From positions 6,654,668-6,718,667 of the forward strand of contig SMSO01000032.1 of assembly GCA_004764695.1 (NCBI GenBank): a DNA stretch of 64,000 bases, read 5' to 3'. A program made the position numbers and the translations under genes. The stretch comes from Schizochytrium sp. TIO01 (lineage: Eukaryota > Sar > Bigyra > Thraustochytrida > Thraustochytriidae). This document shows positions 48,272 through 62,400 of the stretch, piece by piece (the first letter of the stretch is position 1; every line of letters starts with the position of its first letter). The notes below the pieces were generated by a model. That model did not search any database and was not told where the DNA came from. It saw only the letters and a program-made list of their open reading frames with translations.

Positions 48272-48770
48272 GGTGCCTAAACGAACAAGACTCTTACGAC
48301 TCTCGCTCTACCCACGGTCTGCTCGCTGGTCTTGTGCTCCAACGACAGTAACTAGGGAAGCTACTGCTATCGTTTGTCTCCAATTCAGGTTCTGCTGCCA
48401 ACCTGAATCGTATGCAGTTTGCAGTTTTGTTTTTGTTTAGTTGTTTTGTTTGCTTGCCAAGTGTTTGTGTTACTTCTTTTTAATATTTTTTCTTTCTTTG
48501 TTGATTTGATTTCTTTGCTCGCGACGACGAGCGGTGATGGCGACTGACGGAGATCCGGTTGGGCCAATGCGAGCGGCGCTGGCGGGAGCTCCTGCTGGGC
48601 CTTTTGGCTGGTTGAAAGGTTGTCCGGGGCCGCCGGCAGTGTTCAGGTCGACCCGCTGTTCTCGTGCGAGGCAAGTTTCGCTCCTGGCTGTTACTGTCGT
48701 AGCTGCTCTCGTCGTGGCGCCATCTCCGAATGGATGCGCCTGAGCAGCGAGCACTCTTCGAAAAAGAAAA

Positions 48771-48832
48771 AATTAGAAAGAAACAAAGAAACAAAGAAAG
48801 AAAGACTCAAAGAAAGAAAGAAAGAAAGAAAG
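48771..48832. repeat. GAAA-rich microsatellite
   Basis: AGAAA/CAAAGAAA units; purine-rich tract. Confidence 0.8.
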
Positions 48833-49607
48833 CTTTGTTTTGCTCAGTGTCTTGAAAAATTCGAGAGAAACCACCCGCTCAGGAGGGTGTAGGCACGCTC
48901 TAAATAAAATTGCCAAGGACGTCCACGATGTTCAAGTCCGGAGCAGATTTATCTAGCCGAGACGTGCCTCAGGACACCTTGGGCCGGACGTCGGACGGCG
49001 GGTTTTATTTAATTCGTTGCTTTCAATCTCACGGCTGTTTTTATTCTGGTTTCTGGCTAATCATAGCGCGGCAGCTACATCTTATCCTATCACAGCTCAG
49101 AGAGCATTTCGTAGAGGCAGGCCTCTTTCGTACCATGGTACGTTATATTTATGGAAATAAAACAAACAGCTAAACAGCCAAACAACTAAATGAACATAGA
49201 CTTTCATTGTATGCAAGAAGTACATGTCTTATCGCTAATCGCCGCTGATTCCAGGAGGACCAGAGAAAGGTAGAGTAAGAAAAGGAAGGAAACTAAAACT
49301 GTCATCATCATCATCATCATTCATTAATTTATAATTTTAAAGATAAATAAATATAAATAAAAAGACACCAAAGCCAAAAGTTCTTCCTCACGGACAGATG
49401 GATGGAGTCCGAGATGGTGGTGATGGTGCTTTGATCTTCATGCGTATGCAGACTGTGGATTTTTCAGCTGCCTGCGTGCTTGCCGACTTGCTCACAAACC
49501 TAACCTACGTCCGCGATGTGTTTGCCCTCTTCTCCTCTAGACCACCTCGGAGAAAGGATGGTCACTTGCGAAAGAGGAACTCAGAGCCGCCATTTTTTAA
49601 TTTTCAT

Positions 49608-49650
49608 AAAACAAAACAAAACAAAACAAAACAAAACAAAACAAAACAAA
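49608..49650. repeat. AAAAC pentanucleotide microsatellite
   Basis: About eight consecutive ACAAA units. Confidence 0.9.
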
Positions 49651-50211
49651 CTAACCTTGAACAAACCAAAACATTCTAAAATAACTCGAAACAATTGCCG
49701 AAAGAATAAAAGCGCGAAATAATTAAACTCGGAGGCTTTTTCGCATCGAAGAGGGGGTCTTGCCAAGTTTCCCAAGCTCCTTTGACGACTACTACAATGA
49801 TTTAGGAGCACTTTGGCTTTTCACACGTGTATTCACTCTTCGCACATACGGAAACAGTAGGTATTCAAAGACTTCGACGACGACTAAAAGGCTACTACTA
49901 CTACTAATCAATGTTAGTGCTAGCTAGTTAGTTACCCATGTGCAATCATAAACATTGACAGCTGTAGGTACTAGCCATCTATATATCGTCTCCGTCAGCG
50001 ACTACAACTCCCGCTCGGTGTGAAACCAGCGAGGGTCGGCCAGCCAGCAACACAGTGATCGATTGGGTGATTAGGTTTACTTTGGCTGCCTTCTTCTCAG
50101 GCTCCACGTCCCAGAGCTCTCGTTCGCTTTCCAATGATTACTCACGCCGCTTGCTTCGTGCACACCTACGGCGGCTGCTTAGACGCGCGCTTTCCGACTT
50201 TCCACACCAAG

Positions 50212-50252
50212 TTCAAGATCAAGATCAAGATCAATATCAAGATCAAGATCAA
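50212..50252. repeat. ATCAAG hexanucleotide microsatellite
   Basis: About six GATCAA units with one GATCAATATCAA variant. Confidence 0.85.
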
Positions 50253-50386
50253 ACTCAGGATTGAGATCGAGAAGAAGTCCAAAGCCAAGCGAAGAAGCGA
50301 GTTTCTTTCTTTCCATTCATGAGCTTTTGTCTGTAGTTTGCCAAAACTCCTTCGTTCATTCATCCCTCCAATTCGCTGTAGGTCTT

Positions 50387-50462
50387 ATTATTTATTTATT
50401 TATTCATTCATTTATTTATTTGTTTCTTCACTTATTCATACATTTTATTCATTTATTCAATG
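50387..50462. repeat. TTTATTCA-type low-complexity tract
   Basis: Alternating TTTA and TTCA tetramers, degenerate. Confidence 0.75.
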
Positions 50463-52216
50463 TTTCATAGGCAGCCCTTCCAACTTTCGCTAACAAGTCA
50501 ATGTGTCTTTTCTATTCGTCTCTATTCGTCTCTATCACTCCTTAGTAGCACAAGGCCAAAAGGACCTCCTACCGCAAACAACGCGAGCTCACGTATTCAT
50601 TCACGTTTGCGCGATCGTAGCTGACGCGCGGGGCGGTCCGGTACGGGCACACCACAGTGTTAAGTATATTAGGTGCCTTGAAGAGAGGGTGTCGGGGACC
50701 ACGGGACCGGGGTATTTGGGTTGCCGCGGAAGTTGGACGGGCAATGAGGTCCGTGCACCACATTCTGCACATTTCGGAGATGGGAGTAAGAATGTATAAC
50801 TTGAAGGTGGAGGCAAAAGTCCTCGCTCGCTCTTGAGGTTTTAGGATAGAGAAGGAAGTGGACCGAATGACCTACTGAATGAATGACAGTCCGGGTGATT
50901 ACTGCCTTAGCATATGAAGGGTCTGAGTGAAGCTCGCTTGGCAGAATGGAATGATGTCATCTTGCAGCACATGCTCAGTGGGTTTCGTCAAGATGTGATA
51001 AAGAGTCCTGCCAGTTCTCTTTGATTGCTGGCGATCGCTAGAGGGAGTTCAATTAATTGGACGAAGCATCGTTAAATGGGCACAGCCATCTTGACTTAAA
51101 GCATGAAGAAGTGCAGCGAGAATACCTCCCTCCCTCCCTCCCCCAAAGAGCGCCGTGGTGTCTTTATGAATTGTGGATTTCAGGAACCGTCACTTCTCTA
51201 GGTAGCTCACATAAGTCGCTATCAGAGAAGCAGGCAGCAAGCAGGAAGCTAATGAAAGTCCTAAGTCACTGTGATGGCCTTTTTGCAACTTTGGATGAAG
51301 GTGGTGGTACTATCATGGTAATATTAGTACCTACATATTTATTTCTCCACTATAGAAGGGTTGAATTTTGCCAGTCAACTCTAGAGAATTTCTAGGACCT
51401 ATACATTGGAAATGTAGAGTGAGCAAAACGTTTGTCTATTTTATGTTTTTATGTAGCTCCAGAGGTGTAGTAGGTAGGTGTGTCTATTTCTAATGGCGTC
51501 GATTTGGGGAAGATCACTTGCCCGCGGGGATTAGATAAATTTGTTTCGCACAAGTCAAATAAGTCCAATTAATCTTTGCTGCACTATGCTTTGAGGTTGT
51601 CTACTTGACCAGGAAAATCAATGCCTGACTCGAAGGCGGGCATATGCACACTGCATTGAGTTTTTTTGTTTGTTAAAACTGGGTAACATAGGCAAATTAG
51701 AGAACTGATTCTTTGCAAGAGTAGCATGCACTATGCACTTGTGACATTGCACCCCCAAAGCTCGGACGCTGGCTGACCCTGGCTGATGATTCATTAATCC
51801 TTGAAATATATTTTCCAAGTTATCTTATCGCGAACCTTTTCCATGGCCTTTACCATTTTAGTATGACCACATCAAGCTCTGCAAACCCAAAGCCGAGCAA
51901 GAAATCCCAAATATGTGTTGAATATAATTCCTAGAAACTCTAGAGAGAAACTGAACAATCATACGCCGCGAGTTTCTTGGGATGCATGAGGGCGATTCGC
52001 AATATCTCGGTGATTGCGAAATTGAGAGCTCGGGGACGGCACCCGCCCGACCGTTCAACCACACGAAGATGTGACATGTTAAATATTGCAAACCACCAAC
52101 AACCACAAAACTTTTGTTTCTCTCTCTTGAGAACTAAATAAACTAAATAGGTAGCACCTCGCTAGTGACTAACTACACTTTGCCCTTTGAGTCTCTCGCA
52201 CTTCTGCTATATTCAT

Positions 52217-52253
52217 ATCTTATCTATCTATATCTATCTATCTATCTATCTAT
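52217..52253. repeat. TATC microsatellite
   Basis: About nine CTAT units, the same motif as at 11320-11385. Confidence 0.85.
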
Positions 52254-54582
52254 AATGAAAGAAAGAGAGGAAGTTATTTTCTTTTTTAGTCGTGAAAGAG
52301 CTAGAAACGTCGATGATTACCTGCTGAAAAAGAGCCTAAGATATTTTTATTATTTAATTTTATTTAAAAGAAAAAATGGGGGAAAAGGGGGTTGGTTCTC
52401 TGTTATATTTTTAAATTTATTTTATCATATCATAATATCATATGATATGATAATATTTTGAAAGTTCAATTTTGAAAACCGCATTGAAAAGAATAGTTAA
52501 AACATAAAAGAGTATGATGCAATATTGTGCTCTCGAAATGATCGACAAAGATATCGCGAGCTGTAAAACAGCAAGCTATCGAGTTCTCGCTTGAGCTGAC
52601 CAGAGCTTCGCTCCCCAAGTCGCTTGCTGCTCTGCGATACAGGTGGCAATCATCGTTCCAGGCTTTAGAGGTTTCGTGACACAGGGGGCGTTTCGTGCCG
52701 TTGATGCCTTCCCGAGGCTCTGTGCCGAGCCCTCGGCCTGCATTTCCAAGTTCTTCTCCGTTGCAGGTCCGTCATCCGGTGGCCAGCGAAGCCTCGAGTG
52801 CCTTCGACGTGAACGCGATGCGACGATTCTCCTTCTCTCTCGCGCAGCGCTCTGCTGCGCACCTCCCCGTCTGAAGCGAGTTGTCTTCTTGATCGTTTCT
52901 CTCGCGCTTCGACGTAACCCCACGCAACCTCGAGATGGGACTGCGCTTCGCCGAATGCAGTTCTGCGCGTCCGAGGGAATCCAACAGGAATTCAAAGAAG
53001 ACGAGTTCGTCGCGAGGAAACCCTCGAGGGAGGGAGTGCCTTGTTAGCCGAGCCAATGCTAGCTAGGCTCTTCGAGGTTGTTAGTTGCTCAGCAGCGCTG
53101 ACCCTGCCTGGATTCCTGCTCAGCTGTAAGCCCTTGAGCTAACCAGCTGCTGCAACTCGGTTCTGGTTTGGTTTATATCGTTCTATCACTGTGCCGTTGA
53201 GTGCGAAGGGTCTCACGGATGCTCCGCCAGTTGAAGTGGCAGCTTGGCCAACGTTGGTGGCGCCTGTGGCATCCACCCAAAGAAGGCGCAGCATGCAGGC
53301 GTGGCACGAGGTGTTTCGTTTCCACCGCGATGCAGCTGGCAAAGCTTTGCAATTAGTCAATTGCATTGCGAAGTCTAATCCTCAAAGGACTTGAGGGCAA
53401 AGGCCCATCCTTGCCAGCTCTCCGTGCATCATGCTTTGCCAACAATCCGTTGATCTGCAATGCGCAGGCCGACATTGAGAACACCAGACTAGAGCAGAAG
53501 AGGATATTTCTGAGTCGTCGTCTGCCTGAATGGCTTTGCATTTAGCTGAGCTTATTCGTCGATGCCAAAGTGAAAGGGTTGGTTGCCTGTCGCAGTAAAA
53601 ACATTCATGAGCTGATCCACCGCGCAATAAACCACAATGGCGCCAACGAACCGGTATCGGAGGGATCCTTTGAGAGGTCTTCTTCTTGTGCCAACCTCGC
53701 TACATCTCTGACTCTGCCCTTTTACAAACCTCCTGGCCAGGACTAGAGTAATTGTTAGCCAGACTTCGCTTTTCGCTTAGAGAGTTCTCCTTCCTTTTTT
53801 CAGCAGCAATCAATGTTTATTTCGTTCGCGAATTAACTTCTTTAACGATAGCTTGTCAAGCAGAGTCCATCTCGTATTGGGTCTCTAAACCCTGTGCATC
53901 TTGCTCATGCGCCTGCCGTGCCAAAGCAAGCTCCAGCCCACCCGCAGCGTCAGATCATGCCACCATCGCCATACCTACCTGGCCAATTGTCGAGTTGATA
54001 AAGGAATCCAGGACTTGCTTGATCAATCAATGAGCAAATCAATCATCCCTGAGCATCGTAATGCAAAGCTGACATGCATAGGACGTGCGTGACCTTGGTC
54101 GATCCTATCCTAGTGACGCCATCGAGCGCATACAACGTCAATCATTATGACCTCACGAATGCGAATGCTTTACTTTACCATGGGTGGCAGTGCAAGCAAG
54201 CAAGGATGGATTTACAGGAAAGAATTGCAGAACGAACAGAGATCGCGTGGAGCGCTGACTCCCGTTCTTCAAAGTTTGCTGCTTTGTAGTTGCATTGCAT
54301 TTGCAGCTTCTACTGTTTGCCCTCTGTCTGGGTCCATTCGCATTCGAGTCTCGAGGCTCGCTAGCACTCGAAGTTCTTCTGCCCGTTCTCTGTGCCTCGC
54401 CAGATGTGAGAAACCTCTTGGTAGGTAGAAGATAGATCTCTGTCGTCGCCAGTTTTGGTGGATTGCGATTGCTGTGTCTTCGGCGCTTCCGAGATTTAGC
54501 AGAAGGGCGCTGCAGTGAGTGTGTATGAGAATACGAAGTCGTTTTTTGTTGAAGAGTGCTTACTTGTCATTCGCGAGACGTG

Positions 54583-54684
54583 CATGAATGAATGAATGAA
54601 TGAATGAATGAATGAATGAATGAATGAATGAAATAATGAAATCAACAAATGAATAAATGAATGAATGAGTGATTGATTGATTGA
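54583..54684. repeat. GAAT microsatellite
   Basis: About twelve perfect TGAA units followed by degenerate units and then TGAT units. Confidence 0.9.
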
Positions 54685-55377
54685 TCCTGCTCCACGGCTT
54701 CTCATTGCTCTCGTGGCCACGAGCAAGCTCGACCCGCTTCAAGTTCAACAGATTGCCCTGCGAATGCAGCAACACGAAAACCCGAGTCAGTATGATAGCT
54801 GGTGAAAATTGGACGCAGCGAAGGAATCGATCGATAGATCACGTGTTCGTCCGCAATGGCGCCAGCATCCATTCTCAGACTCACTCGCTCCTTGGATTGG
54901 CCGCTACGAACTACTGTTGTTTGTTTAGTCCAGCGCGAGTAGATCAGCGCAAGCATTTGCCTGAACTGTCTTGGACCGAAGATCGAAAGCACCCGCTTGA
55001 CATGCTAATATGCTGCTGCAATATCATCAGCTGACGGCAAATTCCGCAAAACAGCGACATGCATCGCGGCATCCATCCGCCCGTACAGGGAATCAACCCA
55101 TCACGAGCCAGGCATTTCGAAGAGCAAGAACTTCGTCCAAAAGACTCGAGGAAAACATAATGGATTGACCGAGAGATTATCGTCAGGAATCACCATCCAT
55201 CTTCCAATCGCTGACTCTCGATGGTGGAGTAAGCAAGCAACAGGTCATAGCTAGAAAGCTCTAGAGTTACAGAACATTGGTTGTAGTTAGAGGTTCAGAG
55301 ACCTTGCTCGTGATTTCTATATGAGCCAGCTTGCTTGAGAGCTTTGGCACTGATGTATAAATTAGTTATAATTCTTT

Positions 55378-55418
55378 TGCTTCATTCATTCATTCATTCA
55401 TTCATTCGTTCATTCGTT
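55378..55418. repeat. TTCA microsatellite
   Basis: About ten TTCA units with TTCG variants towards the right. Confidence 0.85.
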
Positions 55419-58400
55419 TGTTGCTGAGAGACTTCTGGAGAACGCCAGAACCTCTTGCTTTTAAATTAGTGAGACGCATCGCTGTGAATCGATGGGAGGC
55501 CAATTGCCTAACCTCGTGATCGTCATTCATATCGAAGATAAATAAGCTGTAGGTCAACTTTGAGAAGACTTTTCACGCTCTGCAAAAAATATAATTAAAT
55601 AAATTACTTTTAAAAAATAATTTATAATTACATGCACTGATACTGCAAGCTTTCAGGAGGGGGGGGAAATTTAAAAAAGTTGAACTGCTAAAATAAATAC
55701 TATTTGTTAGGATAATCAACTTGAAACTATTTCTTTAAAATAAAATAAAAAAGGAAATGAACAATTTCAATTATACAATATTTCTAATTTAAAAAAAAAA
55801 AAATCCCCTCCGGCTCGTAAAAATAAAATTAACCTATGACGTATAAATGTCTTGCTTTCCTTTCGCTCGTTAGAGGATATCCTCGCTTAGAGCTGACACG
55901 CGGGAACCTGTGGAACATGAGTGGTTCCGCGGTGTTCTATGTAATGGTTCAAGCAGCAGGGCCGGATGATGGTGCAATGCTTGGATGCATGCGTGCATGG
56001 ATGCCGATAGCAAAGAATGATTGCGAAGAAGGACGGATGCGAAGCAATGGAAAGTTGAACTTCAAGGCTTGGAAGTCTGCGAGACAGCCAGCTGGGTCGA
56101 TCAGCCCCAAGGACGGCCCGACCGCCAGAGGCGATGGTGTCGATGTTGGTTCCAACGATTTCAAGAGAGGCTTGACCGGCTTATTGATTCCTCGGCTGGC
56201 TCATTGATCGACTTATCGATGGAATTGTCGATTGATTGATGCATCGATTGCTCGATAGAGGAAGAAGCGCTCATGACATAGCTATCTACCTAGCTACCTA
56301 TGGCTATAGCTATAGCGATTGATTGGGTTATTTATTATTTATTCGCAAATGCGACTCGTGGCGAGACATAAACCAATTGAATGAATTGGATTAAGCGCTC
56401 AGAGAAGTTTCCCTCTGTTCAGGGTTAGGTACCAACCTCCTTTTCAACAGCTTCGTAGGCAATGAGTGATTGATTGTTTTGGCTTGAGTTATCATCCAAA
56501 CATGAAAGATTTTGGATGTATCGATCGATCTGGTTTAATCTCTCTCTAGCTAACTCAACTAGAGAGAAAGAAACACACTCTTCGTTGAGCAATATGATAG
56601 GTAGGGATGAGGTGATGAGTTATCTACTCCTTACTTGGTCACTACGCCTTGGGGAGGCTTTGCTGCCTTCCTGGAAACCTATTTGGGAGGGAGAGGAGAA
56701 CTTCAAGTAAGTGACGCAAGCCTGCAAAGCTCGCGCAACAATTTTGGTAGGTACCTATGCTTGCAGTGGCCGGAGCTCTATAGGTAGACCCCCTCTTTGA
56801 CTGGAGACGGTCTGAAATGGTCCTGAAGACAAGAAAATATTCTAAAACAGTCTTGGCGCCTTAAGGTCGTACAAAACAACTTAGACTGCCACGAATCTGT
56901 GCTTCCGCGAAGAGTGTTGATTTGAGGTTGCTTCCGAAGACGCTTTCAACGTAGGTAGACTTAGAGAGCGAGTCGAAAGAATCAGAGCATTTATATTCTC
57001 GGCGAGGCGTTGGATGGTGGTACCTGGTATAGTATAAATAAACGCCAGGGGTTTAGACAGAGTGCAACGCGTTGAACGAGAACTAGCAAGTATATCGCTA
57101 TAGCAAGGAGGTTCTTCAAGAGGTTCGAGCACTCTCATTTCACTTGGGTAAACTATTAGAAGCAATTGACCGCCACTTCAAAGTTCTTCACAAAGTACCG
57201 AACAAATTGCTTATATCGCACACGCACAGTTTGGCGGGCGGTTCAACATCAGGCTGAATACCATAGTCAAACTCGCCGGGACGCCTCGTGCGCAACCACA
57301 CGACATCACTCACTCACTCGCTCGCTTGCTCGCTTGCTCGCTGACCTAAATGATGTTAAGAAGACTCTTCTAGACCGTCAGGCGTTCGAAGAAGCACGCT
57401 AGATATTCATAAATCGGTCAGCATCGTGTCTACTTGGAAAGTACCAATAAAGATAGAATGCTACCAAAATGTAGGTGTGCACTTGCACAACTTTTTCAAG
57501 TTCAATTGAGCCTCTACCTAGGTACCATCCCTACGGTTCAGCTATTGCAACAATCGCAGGCTCCATAGGTAGGGAGGTACCTTCTAAAACAGAATGCTAT
57601 TATCATTTATCATATAGTTTTCCTTGGCACACAAATTGGCTACGGTGACCTCGCGATAACTATCTATCGCTAGGCAAAACTTTTTGAAAGACAAAACCTC
57701 TACACAGAGTAAGAAATTATACACTTGCATATACTAAAGCAACTGCAATGGGATATACAACTTTCTGTTGTGGAAGCTATCAAAGATCCTTTTTGTTGAC
57801 CAAATGAATACATTTCTTCAATTGCTTCACCTAATGTCTTTCTTCCTGGAAAGCCGAGTGCGTCTCTTCGAGAAACTGCATTATAGAATATTGAAATAAG
57901 ACTGGATTGGCTCTGCCGGAAAAGTCAAGTAATCAATCGGAGGACAAATATTCATAAATCGCGAACCCAAAAGTTATAAAAAGCAATGTGAACCAACTCT
58001 TTTGTGGATACTATTCACATGAAATCAAGTTTGTTTCAGATGTGCTTTGCTATCAACGGAACAGCAGAATTTGAAGCAAACCTTATTACGAATGAGTCAG
58101 ATACATGCAATCCCACCATTGCATACATGCAGCATCTATCAATATGTCAATCCATCTTTGGACATGACACTGGCGCAAAAAACTATGCTCAAATTTAAAG
58201 ACATATGCTCCTCCAGTGGGAAATCTAGCAACTCTCAATTGTTAAGCACAAGACAAATAAAGTATATCACGCCAGGTCTGATCCATCCAGAATACCAGAA
58301 TTAATTCGATTGTGACAGGTTATACAATAATATAATCGCATTTTATGAGCTTGGTTTCGTATTCATACTCCTTAATATTCTGAGCCGAGACTCAAGAAGT

Positions 58401-60591
58401 GTTGCTTGATCACATTTCGTTTCAACGGAGGCAACTCAAACTACCATAGCCTTCTTCAAAGCTGTACTCGCAGCAAAGACTTAATGATGCGCAGATTGTT
58501 AATCATTCTATCTCCTGGCAACGTCCTCTCTGTTGAGCATATTAACCTTCAATATAGTACGAAAGCCTTAACTCTTTGACGTACTTGAACAATACAGAGT
58601 CGTTTTGATTGATTCACAACATATAACATCAAATCATGTCAAAACTTTTGGAGAAAACGACAAAAACAAAAAATGCAGCCACAACAACAAAGGCAGAGTC
58701 TTGTTCACTGAATGTAGTGGCACAGCTGGAAGGCTAACAAGCACATCGTTCAACTTTGAAATCAACAAGGTATTTACCATCACTTGTAGTTGCACATGCT
58801 ACAGCTCTATGTTGATAAGTATTGCTTCCCTCAAAGCAAAGTCTCTATAATCCTAACTAGAAAACTTTCGTAAAACGACCGAATCTAAGAAGGAGAACCT
58901 TCTATAAATTGATTTTCAACTCCACGATTTTTCCATATGAATAAATGATTCAAAAAGCATAAGCACGAGGGTAACTCTAACTGTTGGTATGAATATCCTA
59001 CGAACCATACACGCAAATATCTAGCTATTTACGAATGCGTAGGTTCTTCTCGCACATGGTTGGCAAAGAAAGCGCCCAGTATATCGACTTGGTCACCAAT
59101 GCGGCACCCTGACTCTTGAAAACGCCTAATCCATTCAATCACAGGATTTCAATCCTAAAGATTTATGAGGCTGAGCTATTATCAGAGTCTTTGGTGTACT
59201 ATTGTGAGGCCCAACATTTTGGGTATGGTTTTGGAAAGAAGGCAGGCAACCAAAATCGTGAATGTAAGGCGAAAGGAGCCCATAACTAAGAGTGCTGGAT
59301 GCATTGGAGAGACTGTGCGTAAGAGCAAAATAAATCGAGGATTGAAGGAAATCTAATTCCTTTCATTACATCTGTTAAAATCTCCAATCAAAAGACCACG
59401 TGGATAAGATATTGCCGGAGTGTTGGGGTATCATTGCAAGTCCTGTCCTCTCCAAGAAAAAGAGACCTACATAGGATTACTAAGAGAAAATTAGACAAGC
59501 AGATGCGTTGATATGACTCAGAGGAAGTCAAAGACTACAATTGCGTGGACATTTAATAGAATGTGTATGGTGAATCAAGATTGCTGGTTGAAAACACAAG
59601 CCAATCTTTTGAACTGTGAATAATTCAGATCAAGTCTAATAATGGCATGACGTAGTTTACCTTAGAATCCGTCTTCAGGGATAGACGATCGGTAACTCTA
59701 AAATCCAACGTATATTTATTCTTTTTTATGTCTTCTTCATGGCTCTTGCTTTCATCTTCATAATCATTCTCTAGCTGATCAAGTCTACCTCTCAGCAATG
59801 AGTGCTACAGATCTAGCTCAGTTTGGTCTTATAATTATGGATGAATCACCTTGGAATTGGATAGCAGAACACAAACTCTAAAATCCACAAATACAAAACT
59901 CTCTCAAGGTTTTGACAATTATTTTGCGTTTATCTTACGAGTCAACGAAAATAAGGAAACCTAGGATGACAGCAAGGCTGGGGTGTGTCTCAAGTACATG
60001 AATAATAACTTTATGTAAAGTTAATTGAAATCAGAACTCGTGTTTGCAGGCCTATATAAAATATGACTCTGTCCATAATGGATCTCATATAAATTCGAGA
60101 TCATGACAATCTCTGGAATTAAGTTCCACGACCACGGAACTGCTAACTCCAACGAGTATGGGTGCTTTAAATATTCTCAAATCTTCGGGAAGCTTTCGAG
60201 AGTCTGAACCTTATCCCTTATCCCTTATCCCTGTCTGTCCGCCTTTGATATATCACTATATTCAGTGGTGTTCTTAGTGTCAGCCCTGGGCACAGCTTTT
60301 GTACTCATATAGAGGATAGCTTTGAACCTTGGGCGCAACCGTGGTGAGAAGGCAGCTATACAACAAGGTATCGGGAAAGAGAAAGTATGACAGGACAGTA
60401 TTCAACCATTTTGAAGATGTTTAGAGAAATTTACCGGGTTTGTTGCAACGGTATACTTGAAGAAGCTGCTTGCACGTGATGAGTGTTCAGTGGCACTCGT
60501 CCTTTGTGGTAAAATCCTGCACTCTAATTCTACACCTTTAACACAACGAGTATATAGAGAGGTACAAGCTAAATGCGTATCATACAATATT

Positions 60592-61330
60592 GCTGAAAGG
60601 TGATTCTGGCCAGCATGTGATTGGCTGTACAGATGATTCTGGCCAGCTTGAAATTGACTGTAAAGATGAAGATAAATGTCTTTATGAAGGTTTCAAGAAT
60701 GTCTTAACCTCCATAATTACTTCGTGAATCCATCTACCCTGGAATTCGTTTCCAAGATAGCAGTTCGCTAACTCTTAAAATCAACCTTCTTAAAGCCTGC
60801 ATCAAGGCTCTTGCCTTCATGTTACACCATGCTTGATTCTAGGTAATGTGTAGTCATACTTTGGTTCTTGACTCTGGTAACCACATGATTCTGGCTGTCT
60901 ACTCCTGCTCTCTTGTAAGCCTTATGTCTGCACGGGTTTTACAAAGGGACACCAAGAACTCTAGCTATGTGTTGTCAACTAGTTCCTTCGATTGGAGATC
61001 TCAGCAGATATCTTCCTTCAAGTTTCCTAAGCAGAAACTAGGAGATGATAGTTTAATGAAGGTAATGGTATGCTAAAAACAGACCGAAACGTAGTCACAA
61101 AATTTAATTAAGATAAAAATGGAAAGTTGCAAACATTTTTTTTTGCTGTATGACGGTTGTTTTAGCAGGTGGCTATATGGAAATTGCTCATCGTAAGAGC
61201 AAATATTTATTTTGAGCTCGTCAGTCTGAGACTAGAGCTCATATTTCCTTCAGCACTTTGGACATTTTCTTCTTTGGTGTTGAAAGTCCCGAGCCTACTG
61301 TATGGTGTGATAATCGCTAAAGAAAGCACT
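60592..61330. repeat. Divergent ~1.32-kb duplication, left unit (approximate limits)
   Basis: Landmarks here recur about 1,320-1,330 bases to the right in the same order: GCTGAAAGGTGATTCTGG (60592, counterpart at 61923), ACCACATGA (60880 and 62199), and GAGATCTC (60995 and 62316). Identity between them is patchy, so the copies are old. No frame is conserved. Limits are uncertain. Confidence 0.55.
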
Positions 61331-61922
61331 TATGATGTAGGCATGCGCTCTTGAGTTATAGAATAAATAGTAAAAAGTGGCAGTCATCTATTCTTGGAAA
61401 AACGTAATATTAACTGCATAATGCTATTTGCCTAGTTAAAGTTGTTCCGTTTTATTGAGATCTTCTTGTCAAATTGTATCATGTTGCTTGAAACGATATT
61501 CAGAGATCCCGCTATAAAATTAATATAATGCGAAGATGAAAAGGGTTGGCAGAAATTACAATGTCGCATCCATCTCCATAAAAAGAATCTGTCAACGTTC
61601 AAAAAGCAAACCTTCCTTGCCATGAATGAAGACATTATCCTTTACTATTGAATGATAAAAGGCTATGTTGAGATTGCAAATCGAAGGTTTATGTGAATAA
61701 GACATTATTAGAGTCCTTGGTGCATTGCCAGTCTTAAGCTCTTTGTAACTGTTTACGATTAGAATATAACTGTCAGATACCAAAGTGCAAGGCCAAGGTA
61801 ACTCAAGAGTGAAAGTGCACTACATATTCAAGGAATTCGCAAGAGCACACCAAAATGAAATATTGAGGAAACACAACTCTTTGAGTATTGCATAATATAA
61901 ATGAAGACTCTCTTACTCTCCT

Positions 61923-62400
61923 GCTGAAAGATGAATCTAGTTAGCTAGACGTTGACTATAAAGATAAAGTCGACAAGCTTGATAAACTTAAGCTTTAGGG
62001 ATTAAATAACTGCTGTCCTTGGAATCCAATTCCAGAGCAGATCGACTCACGCTCTTATTCTGAGACTATGGCATCCTTGATTTGTGCTAGACATAAGTGA
62101 GGAGGTTAGGTGAATTTGTTTCTTCAACTTTCACTGAATATCCCCCCATATTAGATTCTAGCGAATGTGTAAGCACGCCTCTGGTTTATGGCTGCACAAC
62201 CACATGAGTCAGGTTATCTCCTGCTATTCCTATGCCACAAGTCCTAAATTCTTGAGGTCTTACAAGGGGACGCTTGAACTATTGGTGGTGTCCTGTTCAC
62301 TTAATCCTTCGATCAGAGATCTCTGCATCTCCTAAATAGAATATGGGCCAGTCCACGTTGATGTTTATATCCAAGGTTCCCAGATAGCTAACTCTGTAAG
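61923..62400. repeat. Divergent ~1.32-kb duplication, right unit (approximate limits)
   Basis: Counterpart of the unit at 60592, with the same landmark order at a constant offset. Related fragments (GATAG ... AACTCTAAAATCCA) also occur near 59685 and 59862, which suggests a small, degraded repeat family rather than a single duplication. Confidence 0.5.

Noticed and set aside
52576-53047. Overlapping frames of 134-139 codons on both strands in a GC-rich patch
   Set aside because: Frames are open on both strands because stop codons are rare in GC-rich DNA; neither translation looks like a protein family.
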